From Poecilobothrus nobilitatus (lineage: Eukaryota; Arthropoda; Insecta; Diptera; Dolichopodidae), in the NCBI GenBank assembly GCA_947095535.1, contig OX352773.1:212494093-212558092 (forward strand): 64,000 bases of DNA, written 5' to 3'. The stretch's first letter is position 1, and every line of letters starts with the position of its first letter. The notes beneath the pieces were generated by a model. That model had not been told where the DNA came from and made no database searches. It saw only the letters and a program-made list of their open reading frames with translations. The translations under genes were made by a program, and so were the position numbers. Positions 13,263 through 26,125 of the stretch are shown here, piece by piece.

Positions 13263-14184
13263 TTTTAATATATAAGAAGCGATATTTATAAATTTATTTA
13301 ATGTAAATCCTTTTTAACAGCTTAAATGGGAATTCATCTTTTACACTTACTTCTTTTCTTCTCTTAAATTTTTTCTTTTCTTTTTTTATACATACATATT
13401 TCCTTCATTTGTTTTTTTTTTTTTTTTTGAAGTATGGAACCTATAATTTTATTTAAAGTTTTAGCATATTTTAACAATATTTATATTTTAAGCAAAAACC
13501 TCAACCTCTTACAAGTGGAAAGAGTATAGATGTATTGGAAAAATAAAAAATCTGTTAATAATTTTCAGATGTAGGTACGTAAAGTACGTAAAGGATTTAA
13601 AATAGGAAAAAAAAAGGACTTTTATATGAATTTTATGAATGTATGTATAAGATTATGTATAAGATTAAAAAAAAAAACCAAGAATTCTTTCACACCTACT
13701 AAAAAAATCTAATACAGATTTTTTTTTTTTTTTTTTGATAGGTTTCATCGTGTTTTTTTTTATATCATATATACATATGTAAAATTTTCTTATTTTTTAT
13801 ATGTTAATTTTATGCTAGTCTTATGATTATTTTATGCTAATGTCATTTCACTTCAAATAATCATATTATAGTCCTTGAATTTTATTTGGTATTTTGTATT
13901 CTTTTTTTTTTTTTTTTTTGGAAGCTATATGCTATGAATACTTTAATAGGTTAGTAGTGTAAAGTTAAACGGAAAATACAAGAAAAAGAAAAAACAAAAC
14001 AAAATATATTATTTTAGTTATACAAAACGATTATAATAACGATAATTGTTATGTAAAAGAACTTATTTTATAACTATTTGAATACTTGAAGTTGTATATT
14101 ATGTTATGTACGGGGCAAAGATTTATGAAAATTACTATTCATAGAAAAAAAACATATTATGTGGTCATATATTTGTAAAATACA

Positions 14185-14189
<5 letters not shown>

Positions 14190-14223
<34 letters not shown>
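14190..14223. repeat. (TA)16 microsatellite
   Basis: Uninterrupted TA dinucleotides over about 33 bp. Confidence 0.9.
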
Positions 14224-14224
<1 letters not shown>

Positions 14225-14380
14225 AAAGAAATAAATAAATGTATTTCCTTCCTTTTAATGTTATGGTATAAAGTAGTTGTTAAAAAGTGAGAAAATAAAA
14301 TATATATGTATACACTTATGTATATTTAGTTGTAAGGTTTAAATTTTTAAAAATATTTTCGAGATTTAAATTTATTAAAA

Positions 14381-14428
14381 TATTTGAAATGTAATTTAAT
14401 ATTTTATAATTAAATTACATTTCAAATA
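14381..14428. repeat. Perfect 20-bp inverted repeat, 8-nt loop
   Basis: Arms tatttgaaatgtaatttaat (14381-14400) and its exact complement (14409-14428) enclose attttata. The pairing can continue for about four more bases across a 2-nt bulge. It could form a hairpin RNA or cruciform, or be a minimal MITE remnant. Confidence 0.8.
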
Positions 14429-17400
14429 CGTTTTTATTAAATTTATCTCTATAAAATTGAGGGTTAAGTTAATTGTTTTTTGGTTTTAAATTTTTTATAT
14501 TTACAACAAAACATTTACAATGTATTCAATAACACTTTACTGTCATAAATTACTTTAAATTTCGGAATTAACTTTTAGATACTTACTTATAAATTACTAG
14601 TATATTTAATTGACGGTTAAGTACTTTAAGTATTTCTGCTGCAAAGGTTGTGGAAATTTTTGTTCATCATTATCTTGAATGACAGAAACTGTTGGATCTT
14701 TAAAACGTGCCAAGAAAATCATAGCTAGCTTGATAGTATTGGATAGTATTGAATGATTGTCAAAGTAATAATATATGCATGCTATATACCAAGCAGTATT
14801 TTAAACTCAAAATTAGGTAGTTTAAAGGGAATTTTAACTTACAAATGATTTATACACTTTTATTTAATATTTTATGAAGGTTGGAGGCAAGGATATGAAT
14901 TACTTTACAGTGAATATTGTATCCATTAGGTTTCGATGTTGTATACACTAGGTATCCCTTTTTATGTTTTTTTGTTTAAATAATTAAGATGAAATTAATA
15001 TTTGTTTCCGCAATTCTATTCAAGATGAATTCAATTTTAAGTTCTTAATTATTTTTTGGAATATTTCTATACTTCCATTACCATACCATTTCTGAATAAT
15101 ATTGAAACTTCTCGACTATACGTCATAGCAATAAAAGATTAACAAAAGTTTCAATTTTTTTTTGTTTTTCGAAATATGTATCTTATTTGTTCTCATATTT
15201 TAATTTGCTTAAATTTGTTTTAAAATTTAAATAAGAAATAATAAATAATAAATTTATAAATGATTTTTAATTTAATACATAATAATATTGTGGGTTGCTA
15301 TCTTGAATATTTTCTAATATATGCATTATTTTTGTTTATAATTATTGTAATAAGTGTAGAGAATAAAAATTAAAACTTTTAACACTGTATAGCTACAAAT
15401 TTTTGTTGTTAAAATAATAATTATATATTCATCTTTATTCACCAGAAATTTTATTAATTTTATCTTATTTATATAAATGTATGCTACTTTTTTCTAAAGT
15501 ATATGCCTTTTTTGTATGGTTTGAGTCTTTGGTAGATTAACATAGATGTACGTACTTTTTTCTATACATTCAAACATTAAATTAATTCTTTTTATTTTTA
15601 ATGCAAAAAAAAAAAAATAAAGTTAAAAAAAAAAAATAAATGCTAAAAATAATTTTTCACATTACAATTTTTAATACTAATTATACGAAAATAAAAAAAA
15701 AAAGATGTAAGAGAAAAACAAAACTTTTACTTTCGAAAAAAACGAAAATATTACTTTAAATGTACATAAATTACAATTAATTTATTCTGCGTTAAATCGC
15801 AAATAAAATTTACTTATCAACCTACAGAAAAAAAAAATCCCTAAAACAAAAAAATGAAGCGTTTTCTTAATGAATATTTTATAATTTTCATTCCACTGGT
15901 TGTGATTTTTGTTTTGTTTTAAATGAAGGTTAAAGTAAAAAAAAAAAAAAACCCAATTAAACAATTCAAAAGAAACTGAAAGATCTTTTTATGAACAATT
16001 CGTTTACAGGATAAAAAAATTTCAGTCAGATGATGATATTATGATGCTGTTGCAATTTTACTTTTGATACATTCTGTATCTATTTTGTATCTTTTAATCT
16101 TTTAGTTTATTTTTTACCAATTTTTTGTCCAAGTGTCTAATGTCTTAATTTACACTTATCAAAATTTCAAGAGAAATACCTGTATAGTATACATATATAA
16201 ATAATATCTATTATATAAAGCAGAATTAATATCTATTTGTTCTTAATGCTTTGCTAAATCGTTCATCTGATTATGAAATCAAACTTTGTGGAAATGTTCG
16301 TCTGATCTTTGAAAAAGTCAAGCGCTATATATTTCGGTTCACATTTAATCATAAGAGATTTTATGTTTTGCGGTTCCCCTATCTAAAGGAATATGTTCGA
16401 TTGATTGCTTTCAAATTTGGTGTATAATGTATGTTTCCTTTTATCAGTGGAATTGACTTTAATAACAGATTTAAAATTAATAAACTCTTCAAAACAAATA
16501 GTCTGTAACTCCTTAAAAAAATGTATGAAAATTCAAAAATTTACGACTACAAATACAAAAAAACAAAATGTAAGAAAAGGCTAAAATTTCATCAAAAATG
16601 TTTAACTAACTCAATAAAGTGCTTCAATTTTAAATAACTTTTTACAATCTCCGGTTTTCGAAATTATTTGAACGATTAACATTGTCAGCAAATAAAAAAG
16701 AAATAAGGACAATTCTTTTATAACTGTTTATAACTACACATTTTAATATACCCTTTTGTTCTGTTTTTTCCTAAATAAATATTCAATGATAAGTTTTTAA
16801 ATAAGCTTAAAAGACCTATACTATATGTCAATGGCAAATATATAACAAGGTCATCATTGAATTTACTTTAAATATTTCCTTGTTTGTTCTATTTCAAAAG
16901 GAAAACTTTACCTTGACTGATAAAATAATATTTTTGTTTTTAATCCTTTGTAACTCGGATTCAATTCATTTTCAATTCCTTACAAATCTATTCTTATATG
17001 TAACCATTTTAACATAAACCATATTTTGTTCGGTTAAACTTCTAGTTGGCTTTAAAATTTTTCTCCTTAAAATAAAAATTTTTATTTTTTTGGGACAAAA
17101 ATAAAGTGGGTAGGTAATATGAGAAAATTAAAATTTTCAAAATATTCAAAAGACAAATTATTTTTTTTTTTTTATCAAAGGTTATAAGGAGGAAAACAAT
17201 TTTTAACAGTATTAATAAGAAGTACTTATATAAATGGTATGAATTCAATAGAAAGTATGTATATATGTATTACATATTTATTCATTCATTTCATTAATTA
17301 TAATGACACACAATCTTTTTCCGCTCTTGTTTTTTTAAAGCACCATTTTTTTGTTTTTTAATTTCTGCTGTTTCTGTTTATGATTCAATTCAAAAGAACT

Positions 17401-18869
17401 GGTGAACCTGCTTTCTATGAAACAAAGTAAAATTTTAATTGCCATGGGTAAAAGAGATGAATTTACGTGGCAATAAAAAAAAAAAATGAAAAGAAAAATC
17501 TGGTGGTATTTTGTAAAGTTGAACAGGTAAAAGATTTTACAGTAAAATGAAAATAGAAAAATGTAATGAATAAGAAGCAACAATAAAACAGTTTGGTCTG
17601 GTTATTTTAAGGCACAATTTAGGAAATTTGACGATTATATCGTATAACTAAGAATGGTGAATTTTAAAGAAAATTTTTATTGATAGTTATAAGTAATGGA
17701 CTTTTAAAGTTAATAAGAAAAATTATATTTTGTGCAGAAATTGAAACAATACAGAAAAAAAAAAAAAAATAAATGATTAAACTAAAAAATTAAGTACTGA
17801 AATTTGTCTGAAAGACTTCAAAGTATAAGTAACTTAAGTATTTGGCTGGAATAGTAGATTTTTTTGTTGGACTACAGTCACATTTTAAATTTTAGACTAA
17901 TTTTACATTACATTTATGAAATTTTTTAAAATTTGTTAAATTTTTCTAAAAATATGTAAATATTAAATTTTATAAATTAAAACACTTTGAAAGGAAAAAC
18001 TAAATTTATAATGCCTTTACAATGTCTGTATTTAATAGTGGTACAAAAAAAATAATTAAAAATCTTGAATGTTGTTTTTGATCACACTAATTGTGATTCT
18101 TGTCAGTAGTGGTTGCTTTGTAATTTAAAAATAATAAAAAACAAAAGGAAAATTTTTGAAAAACCCTTTTTTTTTTCTTTGCACAAAAAAAAAAGAAAGA
18201 AAAACCATTACCGTTTTACAGGATAATTTGCAAATTGGTTATGATGTTATGAACATTCGTTTAAAAAGAAAAAAATCTACAATTGCATTTAAAATTGATA
18301 ATTATTGAAGGTTAAATTTGCATAAATTATATTATTCAATTACATTCTAATATAATTGACCACTGCATTCATCTTAATTAACTCATTAGAATTTGTGAAG
18401 TTTCAGAGATTTTTTAAATGAATTTTTTTTAAACCAAAAGAAAATTTTTGCATAACAAGAATTGATTTAAAAGAATTTTAATTTATTAGAAATTATGGGA
18501 TTGTTTATACTTTTTTCAGGAACCCATTTTTAAGGGAAATATTCAAGTTTGAAAAGAGCCTAATTTAAATATTTTAATTTTATGTTAGAAATAGTAATTT
18601 ACGGTTGGTAACAAATGGAAACTATTATGAAGTCGGAAAATTTGTTAAATAAATGTTTACTTTCGTATGAAAGGATGTATTTTTGTATTCTAAATCAGCT
18701 CTTAATTTAACAGAAACTTAAATCATATAGATTTAAAACAAGTAGGCATACCAAATATCATTATTCTAAAAAAAAATTTTTTGATTTTTATTTTTAAGGT
18801 AATTTTTTTGTTTTAAATCAATATAAAAAGTTTAAAAGAAAATTCATTTTTCGATTAAACTGATTAAAA

Positions 18870-19828
18870 ACACGGCAGAATGTAAAATCAAAAGTTTTTA
18901 AAAGTGCACGTTTTTTTTGTAAACACTTTAATAATATTGTGACTTACCACAAAATTTGTGAATTTTCTTTAATTGTTGTATGTAAGAAAAAGTTGTAAAA
19001 AACTACAAACACTTTTTCTTCAATTTCACCTCTATATATTTAAGAGAGGCTATTAACAGATGTAAAATTATATTATAACCACTTTAAATTTTGTGTTTTA
19101 TTTTGAAAGGATTTGTACAGGTGCATAAGTTGCAAGTGTCTAAAAATAGAAAATTTTAAATTTTGTTGCCTAATAGCTCTTAAACCAGCAGATAGGTGAT
19201 ATAGTTTTGATCTTTCTGAAAGATCTTTCTTCTCTCAAAATTTCATCGATCTATTCAAAAGCATTCTTGAGATTTAAGCAAACAAAACATTATTTTCACA
19301 TAACGATAAATTTAAGTACCAAAATTTCAAAAAATTATATAATTTTAACATTGATTTATAAAGTAAAAATATAATGTTTTGTCCTTGTGTGTTTTTTATT
19401 AAGTTTACTGCTCGGCTACATAAATATGACAAGAAAATGACACAGCCTTCCTTTCCAATTGTGACTGTAAATGTTGTAAAGGGGAATTATTTTTATGATA
19501 TGCGTGGGAATCCACGATGTTTGCAGCGTACTTTATACGCTCTTACATACTCCACGAAGGCCATTGGGCATTTTTAAATTGAAAACAAGTATCTGATATG
19601 TACATATTTAAAAATGAGACTTTTTCATACTTTGAGGAACTGGTGCTCTGTAGTCGGTGGGGCTACTTAGAAAAGTTCTTGTACAATATTATTTTTTTTT
19701 AAAAAGTATGTCCATAGTTAAATAATTATTTGTTCATCTTAAATGCGGTGTTGAAATTTTGTAAACAGATGAACAAACGGATAGACTAAGTAAAAGTAAA
19801 AATCTTATTTTTCAAAAATTTTTTTTGT
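18870..19828 (+). mobile_element. Dispersed repeat family C, copy 2, interrupted by a SINE
   Basis: Begins acacggcagaatgtaaaatc and carries the same ordered landmarks as the other copies: agtgcacg, aggtgcataagttgcaagtg, a block like cctaatagctcttaaacc, and at the end a cluster like gaacaaacggatagac followed by a T-rich end. It is more diverged than copies 1 and 3. A degenerate SINE copy lies inside it at about 19391-19568, where copies 1 and 3 read straight through. Confidence 0.65.
19391..19568 (-). mobile_element. Degenerate S1 SINE nested in family C
   Basis: On the minus strand the order matches the 53.1-kb SINE: ggccttcgtggagta head, then a region like acgcatatcataaaaataattcccc, then acagtcacaattggaaaggaaggctgtgtcat, then a body ending ...acttaataaaaa. 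The box B region (attcgaaccc in the other copy) is largely deleted. A 67-codon open frame on the plus strand across it is a by-product. Confidence 0.65.
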
Positions 19829-22800
19829 ATAAAAAACAAAACTAAAAATATGCCGGATGCTATCCATCTATGTTAAGATACTCTACAAACAGATCTATTA
19901 AAATAAACATAGAGTTGTTTACAAAAGGAAGTTTTAAATCTAAATAGATTCATTAAAGTTTGAGGTTAATATTCTTCTATGCTCTTCCAATAATTTATTA
20001 ATACTCTCTATATGAAAACTTAAAAAAATAAAAAAATCATTAATAGATTTTAAATTGAAGTTTTATGTAAAAATATGATATTTATTGTTGGTTGTCTAGA
20101 CACCTAATAAAATTTCATGGTGATTTTTTTTATCGTCCTGCGTCATTTATTTTTCTTGGGACAAAAGTTTTTTTTTTTTTTAATTTTATGTTCAATATTT
20201 TAAATATTATATTCAATTTTAAGCTTTTCACTTTTTTTTACTTCTAAATAAAAATAAAATTTTTTTTTGTTAAATATGAAAATTTAAAAGTATATTAGGA
20301 CATTTACACACGTACTGTCAAAAATGACTCAATCATTAAATATGAAGAAAAAAAACATTTCCTTTTGTTTTTTTTTCTATTTTAATTTTTTAGTGTAAAT
20401 ATTTTTCTGCCCATTAATTTAATAATGTTTATACATGTTAAATGATTTATTACTTGACATTTTATTATTATTTTCATTCAAATTTTAACATTTTTAGTAT
20501 AAGTACATACGTAATAACATTTTTTGTTCAAATAAATTATGATGATATCAAATAGTTATCGTTTTACTGATTAATTTTTCAAGGAGTCAAACTTTATTTC
20601 ATTTTTTTTTTTTGTATTTTAAAAGTTATTCATAATCAACAAGAAGTTTCAAAATTTGTTGGTCTGACAAGGAAGTCCACGAAGTCCAACGTATTAAGCT
20701 TCTAAGTTGAAAACTGAAGTGAACATAGAGTTTACGTGAATTGTGTAGGCTGAGGTGGGTTGTGTCAGAATTAAAAAATTAAATGCTTAAATTATAAGCC
20801 GAATGTAAGGAGAAATTGATTTATTAAAAGAATTTAAAAGGAATTGAAATTGAAAGAGCTTAAAAGAAATTAAAAATATCGATTTTTTCAATTATTATAT
20901 AAAGAACTGAAACGTTTTGATAATTTTGAGGTCCTTAAAACGGATTTTCGAGAAAAAACAATTACGTACGATAAATAATTAATAAAGTTGTAATATTAAA
21001 AATTTTTTTTACATGCAAAAATTACAAATTATTTAAAATCTAAAACATATGAAATTTTGATATTTCGTAATAATGGCCTGAATACATTTTTGTTAGATGA
21101 AAAGTACTATCTATTCATATTAGGTATTTTTTTAAAGGACTTAAGAAAAAGACGTATCCTAAAGCATAAACCAAAGAAAAATCCAAAATCTCCAGAACAG
21201 ATTTACCACTACTGCTCATATAAAAATAAAAAAAACAAAAATTGTAAAAATATAAAAGTCCTTATCCTTTTTCCTTTATATCCTTGTATTATCTTATTTA
21301 TTATTTATTCAATGTATTATAAAATACTTATATTTACTTTTAGAATTAATAATAATGAAAAACAAATTATTGATATAAAAAAAAAACTTTAAACACGTTT
21401 AACATAAAGAAAATACATTTTATAAATTAATATAATTAAAAGTGTACCTGTACTTGGATTTCATGTTAAATAAATACATTAGTTATTCACCATATATATT
21501 CAACATATTATTATTATAGTGGTGAATATTATTGTAATTAAATTTAAATAAGTTCAAATCACTTTTAATAATTTATTTTAATTTTGTTTTAAAAAAAAAT
21601 TTATGATTTTTTGTAAATTATTAGTTTGTACTTTAATAATGAAGTATAAAAAAAATGTTCAATGGGTAACGATTAGTGAAATATGTTTTTTTTTCAGATA
21701 TTGGATATAATTATGATTTAATTATAATATTTATAGTTTTAATAAAGTATTAATAAAAGTTAGTATTTTATTTATTAAATTAATATTATTAAAATGTTTG
21801 TTAATAATTGTTTTGTATAACAAAAATTTGGTTTTTAAAATTTTATTTTAGTTTGTTTTTGTTTTTTTTTTAGTTTGGGTTTTTTAGTTTCTGTTTTATT
21901 GTTAAATCTAAAATTTTAATATTGTAATTTCAGTAACCAATTAATTTTGACTTAATAATCAACGTTAAGAAAATCGCATTAAATTACTATAGGGATTAAG
22001 CCAATTTCCTAAAATTAAAATAATCTTGCTAGCGAAAAAAAATAACGCCGATTCTTTAAAAAAAACTTGATCGAAAAAAAATTAAAGAAAAAAATTTCAA
22101 ACAGGAAAATATTAATTTAAAATTATTTATGTATAAATTTAAAGGCACATAATTTTGAAAACTAACCAAGTATTAAGGTGAGATTTTGACTAATTCGAAA
22201 TTTTGCATATATGTACATGCATATAACATATCCATATTCTTTAAAACAACCCTAAAATTGCTTCTAATTATTTTTTATAAACACATTTCTATTAGTATTA
22301 ACACCCTCACTATTCAAATTTTCGATGCCCTGATTTTGTTGACTTATTAAAATTTTACTTTCAAGATTTTTAATTTTTGGGATATTGTAATTAGGGATTT
22401 TGTAATTTGTGATATGTTTCCCTTAAAATTTTTATAAAACAACTGAATGTATCAAAAATGTTGTTGAATAGTTTTTTTACCTTTCATAGTTATTTTAATA
22501 AATATTAGATTTGTAATTAATTTGTTAGACGTTGACATTTGACACACCTGAAAATCGCTATTGAAATATTGTAGTAAATTACTCGTACGTTAAAATCAAA
22601 CAGTATAAACACTAGACAGTGAAAAAATTTTTTTGCTGAAACTATCAGAATTATTAATTTTAATTTAGAAATAAATTGTCACGTGATTTTATTACAAATA
22701 ATATTCTTTATTGTTGATTTTGAAAAGCCCTCAAAGTTATGGAATTTTTCGATTATCAGAAATGAAATTTATCATTTCATGATTCACGATGAATGATCAC

Positions 22801-23226
22801 GATTCAATAAGATACATTGAGATGTTAAGGTATAAATTGATAATTTTTTCTTAGCATCGCTATTTCAAGGATCAGAAATTTAATACATAAAAAATACATA
22901 AAAATTAAACACGGAATTAAACATTATAGCTCTTTTCTTAATACCGTTTTAAAAAGTTTATTTAGTTGATTCAAAGCTGCAAAAGTTGATTTGTCTACGA
23001 AAATATTTATCTCCCTTAATCTCAATAATACAGGGTTAGAATCAATACATCTAATGCTAGAAATTATAGCTATTTAATAAATTTTTAATCTTTTAAAATG
23101 TATTGAAAATATCAAATTTTGATATTGCATAAAAATGACTTTATAATATTAATTTGATTTTTAAAATTAATTATAATACAAAATTAATTTTTCTTTGAGT
23201 TGTTCTTACTAGCAACTTTTTTTTTG

Positions 23227-23263
23227 CTACTATCACTATTACTATTACTATTACTACTACTAT
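23227..23263. repeat. (ACT/ATT)n trinucleotide microsatellite
   Basis: Period-3 tract of act and att units. Confidence 0.8.
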
Positions 23264-26104
23264 TTCAGTTTAAAGAATGTGGAACAAATTTTAAAAGAAG
23301 TGAAATTTCATAAATTATTATTCAATTGAATTTTTATAAGATAAGTTTTTTAAGTTAATTCCTAATAAAATTCTTAATTTTTATTAAAAATAATCTATGG
23401 ACAAATTGTAGTTTAAAGTTTGAAAGTGGAAAAACAAAAAAAAAAATTTTACACATAAAATCTGCCACAGTAAAAATTCATACCATATATCCTTTCATTT
23501 CATGATACAAAAACATTAAATCTTCTTTTTTTTTTTCATCATAACATGCAATTGCCTACAGATGAAATAAATGGAATTGAATGAAATATTCCATATGTGG
23601 TGAATAATACATAATTTTATGACATAAGAATCCATTTAATACGACATTATAATATCTATTTTCCCTCCATTTTTTGCTTTTCCGTTCATTGTTTTTTTTT
23701 TTTTTTTGGTTTTTATTAAAAATTAAAGTACAAAAAAAAATTTGAAAGTATCTTTAATGATGAGTAATAAATGAATAATGTTTTATACATTTTATTTTTC
23801 CATTCATTGTTAAAATAAAATAAAAAGAAAAAAAAAAATTACATATATAACTTTCTCTTTCTAATTTTTTTTTTGTTATTTTAATTTCAACTCTGTTAAA
23901 TGGAAATAGAAATGACGGAAAATGTTTGCTATTATATAGTTAAAAAAATAAAAAGATTTTGTGACATAATTAGAACATGTTGTATATATACAGAACATAT
24001 TAAACTGTTTCCTTACTAGGATAATAAAAAAAATATTGTTAGGCTTTTTTTTTTTTTTTTTACATTGACTGACATAATGTTATGCTTGATTTATGTTAGA
24101 TTTATCTTTTGAATTTATATTTCCCGAGTTATTTTTTGAAAAAAAAGCCTTTAAAATAAATTTGTATTAATTTATTCTTTTACCTTATCTTAACCTGTCT
24201 AAGTTGACCTAAATTTGTTAAGTTGTTGTTTAACAAAAAGAGAGTTAACCATTTTGTTTTAAAATTATTTTCTATTCCCATGTTATTTCAATAAACAATT
24301 TTAATAAGTTAGAAAAGAGTACGGGTTTTGTAAAATTTCGTTTTGGAATCTTATTGTTATAAACTAAGAGTATATGCCTCAATTTTTTATTAGTTGTACT
24401 ATCTTTATATTGTGTTTCAATTAATCATTAGTTCAATAAAGTTTTGCTTAGAATGTATCTTCTGTTGAATAAATAGATGCATTTGAAATGAACCGTTTCA
24501 GTGCAGCAGGATTTATATCCATCCCCTATATTCTTACACTCTTTACTCATATTATTACACACTTATATACTCGCTCCTTGATATTTATCAATAATCTTCT
24601 TCAATTCAATTTATTCTTTTGAGTATGATGGCACGCTAAATGCTAATATACGATTTTCCAAAAAAATTTTATATAAATATCCTGATCTGTCAAAAAATCC
24701 TATAAAGCATATAACAAATCACTATTTGAATAAAATTGTTTATTGGGGCAAAACAAATCGACTTGATTTTGATTCTTTAAAATGTAAAAGCAATTTAATC
24801 TAAAGCAAAATAAGTTCCTTTAATTATTCTTCTAACTTTCAAGAGAAAAATCAGTCATGCAAATCTGTTATTGCCTGATTTAAATTTATTATTGCCTCAG
24901 CATATTTTCAATACCGCAAAATGTTTAGATTTTAGTCGATGTAAATTATTTTGACTCCCCGGAAGATTCATAAATCTATAAAACTTATATTTGATTTAAA
25001 ATGGGGTACATTTCCACATTTAGATATGCGCATTTGGAACTGCATAATAAATTTCAGGAATGCGCACTTTATTTGATAGACCACCATTTGATCTTCAGAA
25101 AAACAAGTAAAAGTAGTACAAATACTTATCCTTCCACAGTTGACATTCCTCAATGGAAAACGACCAGTCTTGAAAATTTTTTCATTACATGAATATCCCG
25201 CATGTGATATTTGTTGTATCCCCATTTAAAAGAGGCTAATTTGTGTATCATATATGGAAAATATCAAAGGAATATTTAAAACTTTTTCTCAAATCAACAA
25301 CTCAAAATTTCCCCCAGTTCCTTCTATCTTAAATGCTTACATCTCTTGACCTCTGTTCTAGGACAAACAGAATTTTTTCTTTTATACAATACAGAAAAGA
25401 TAATTGTTTAGGTTAGACATAAAAAAAATATTCAAATGATTATTTAAATGCTGTTTTACTGAATATATTTCAAATTTATAAAACCCCAACCATCGCAAAT
25501 TTTGAAATCTTTATAAATCAAAAAAAATTGACTATTTATTATTGAATTTACCGTTATATGAAAACGAATGTTTGACCTTCATTTAGAATTTTCAAATTCA
25601 AGTTCAAGATTTTTTTTTTGAATTTTGTTTACTTATCTTTTTTTACCTTTGGTTTAACAAATCAAATCATTTTTATGAATTCTGAAATTAATAATTGCTA
25701 ATGATTTTAAGACAAATTATTTAATGTTTTCTTTGATATTTTAGCTAGCCCATAATATTAGTTTATCATTAATAAGTTACTTGGATAAAAGTATTAGCAT
25801 AAAAAATTCTATGGGAATTGAAAGAATTTTTTTTTCACTAAGATAAGTGATTACTGTCTTAAAATGCCTCAATCAAAAACCTGAAATGAAATACAAAAGC
25901 TAAGCATGTGAAATAAACTGTGTTTGTCAACCAATAAATACTACAAAAAAAAGTCTTAAATCTAAGTCAGGTGATGTGTTGAAGGAATAGAATTGCTTCC
26001 TGCTTTCACTTTTTAAAAGTTCCTTCATTAATCTTAATAAGTTTCATAATAATTATTTTTACTTTACCTTAATTTATGTGAGTGGAGGAGATTAAAGCAA
26101 TATT

Positions 26105-26125
26105 TATATATATATATATATATAT
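26105..26125. repeat. (TA)n microsatellite
   Basis: Uninterrupted TA run of about ten units. Confidence 0.85.

Larger units (their letters stand above)
12955..18869. other. AT-rich non-coding DNA
   Basis: No gene seen. Contains the microsatellites and inverted repeat listed separately. The part 16.25-16.70 kb is slightly less A/T-biased and may be an old repeat, but I cannot identify it. Confidence 0.55.

Noticed and set aside
18780..18804. T-rich tract followed by aag|gtaatt
   Set aside because: AAG acceptor and poor donor; expected by chance in T-rich DNA.
19374..19577. 67-codon plus-strand frame
   Set aside because: It is antisense to a degenerate SINE copy.
24968..25225. Overlapping frames on both strands with a moderately mixed composition
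   Set aside because: I could not match either to a family; both could be open by chance in a less AT-rich block. Kept only as a region note.
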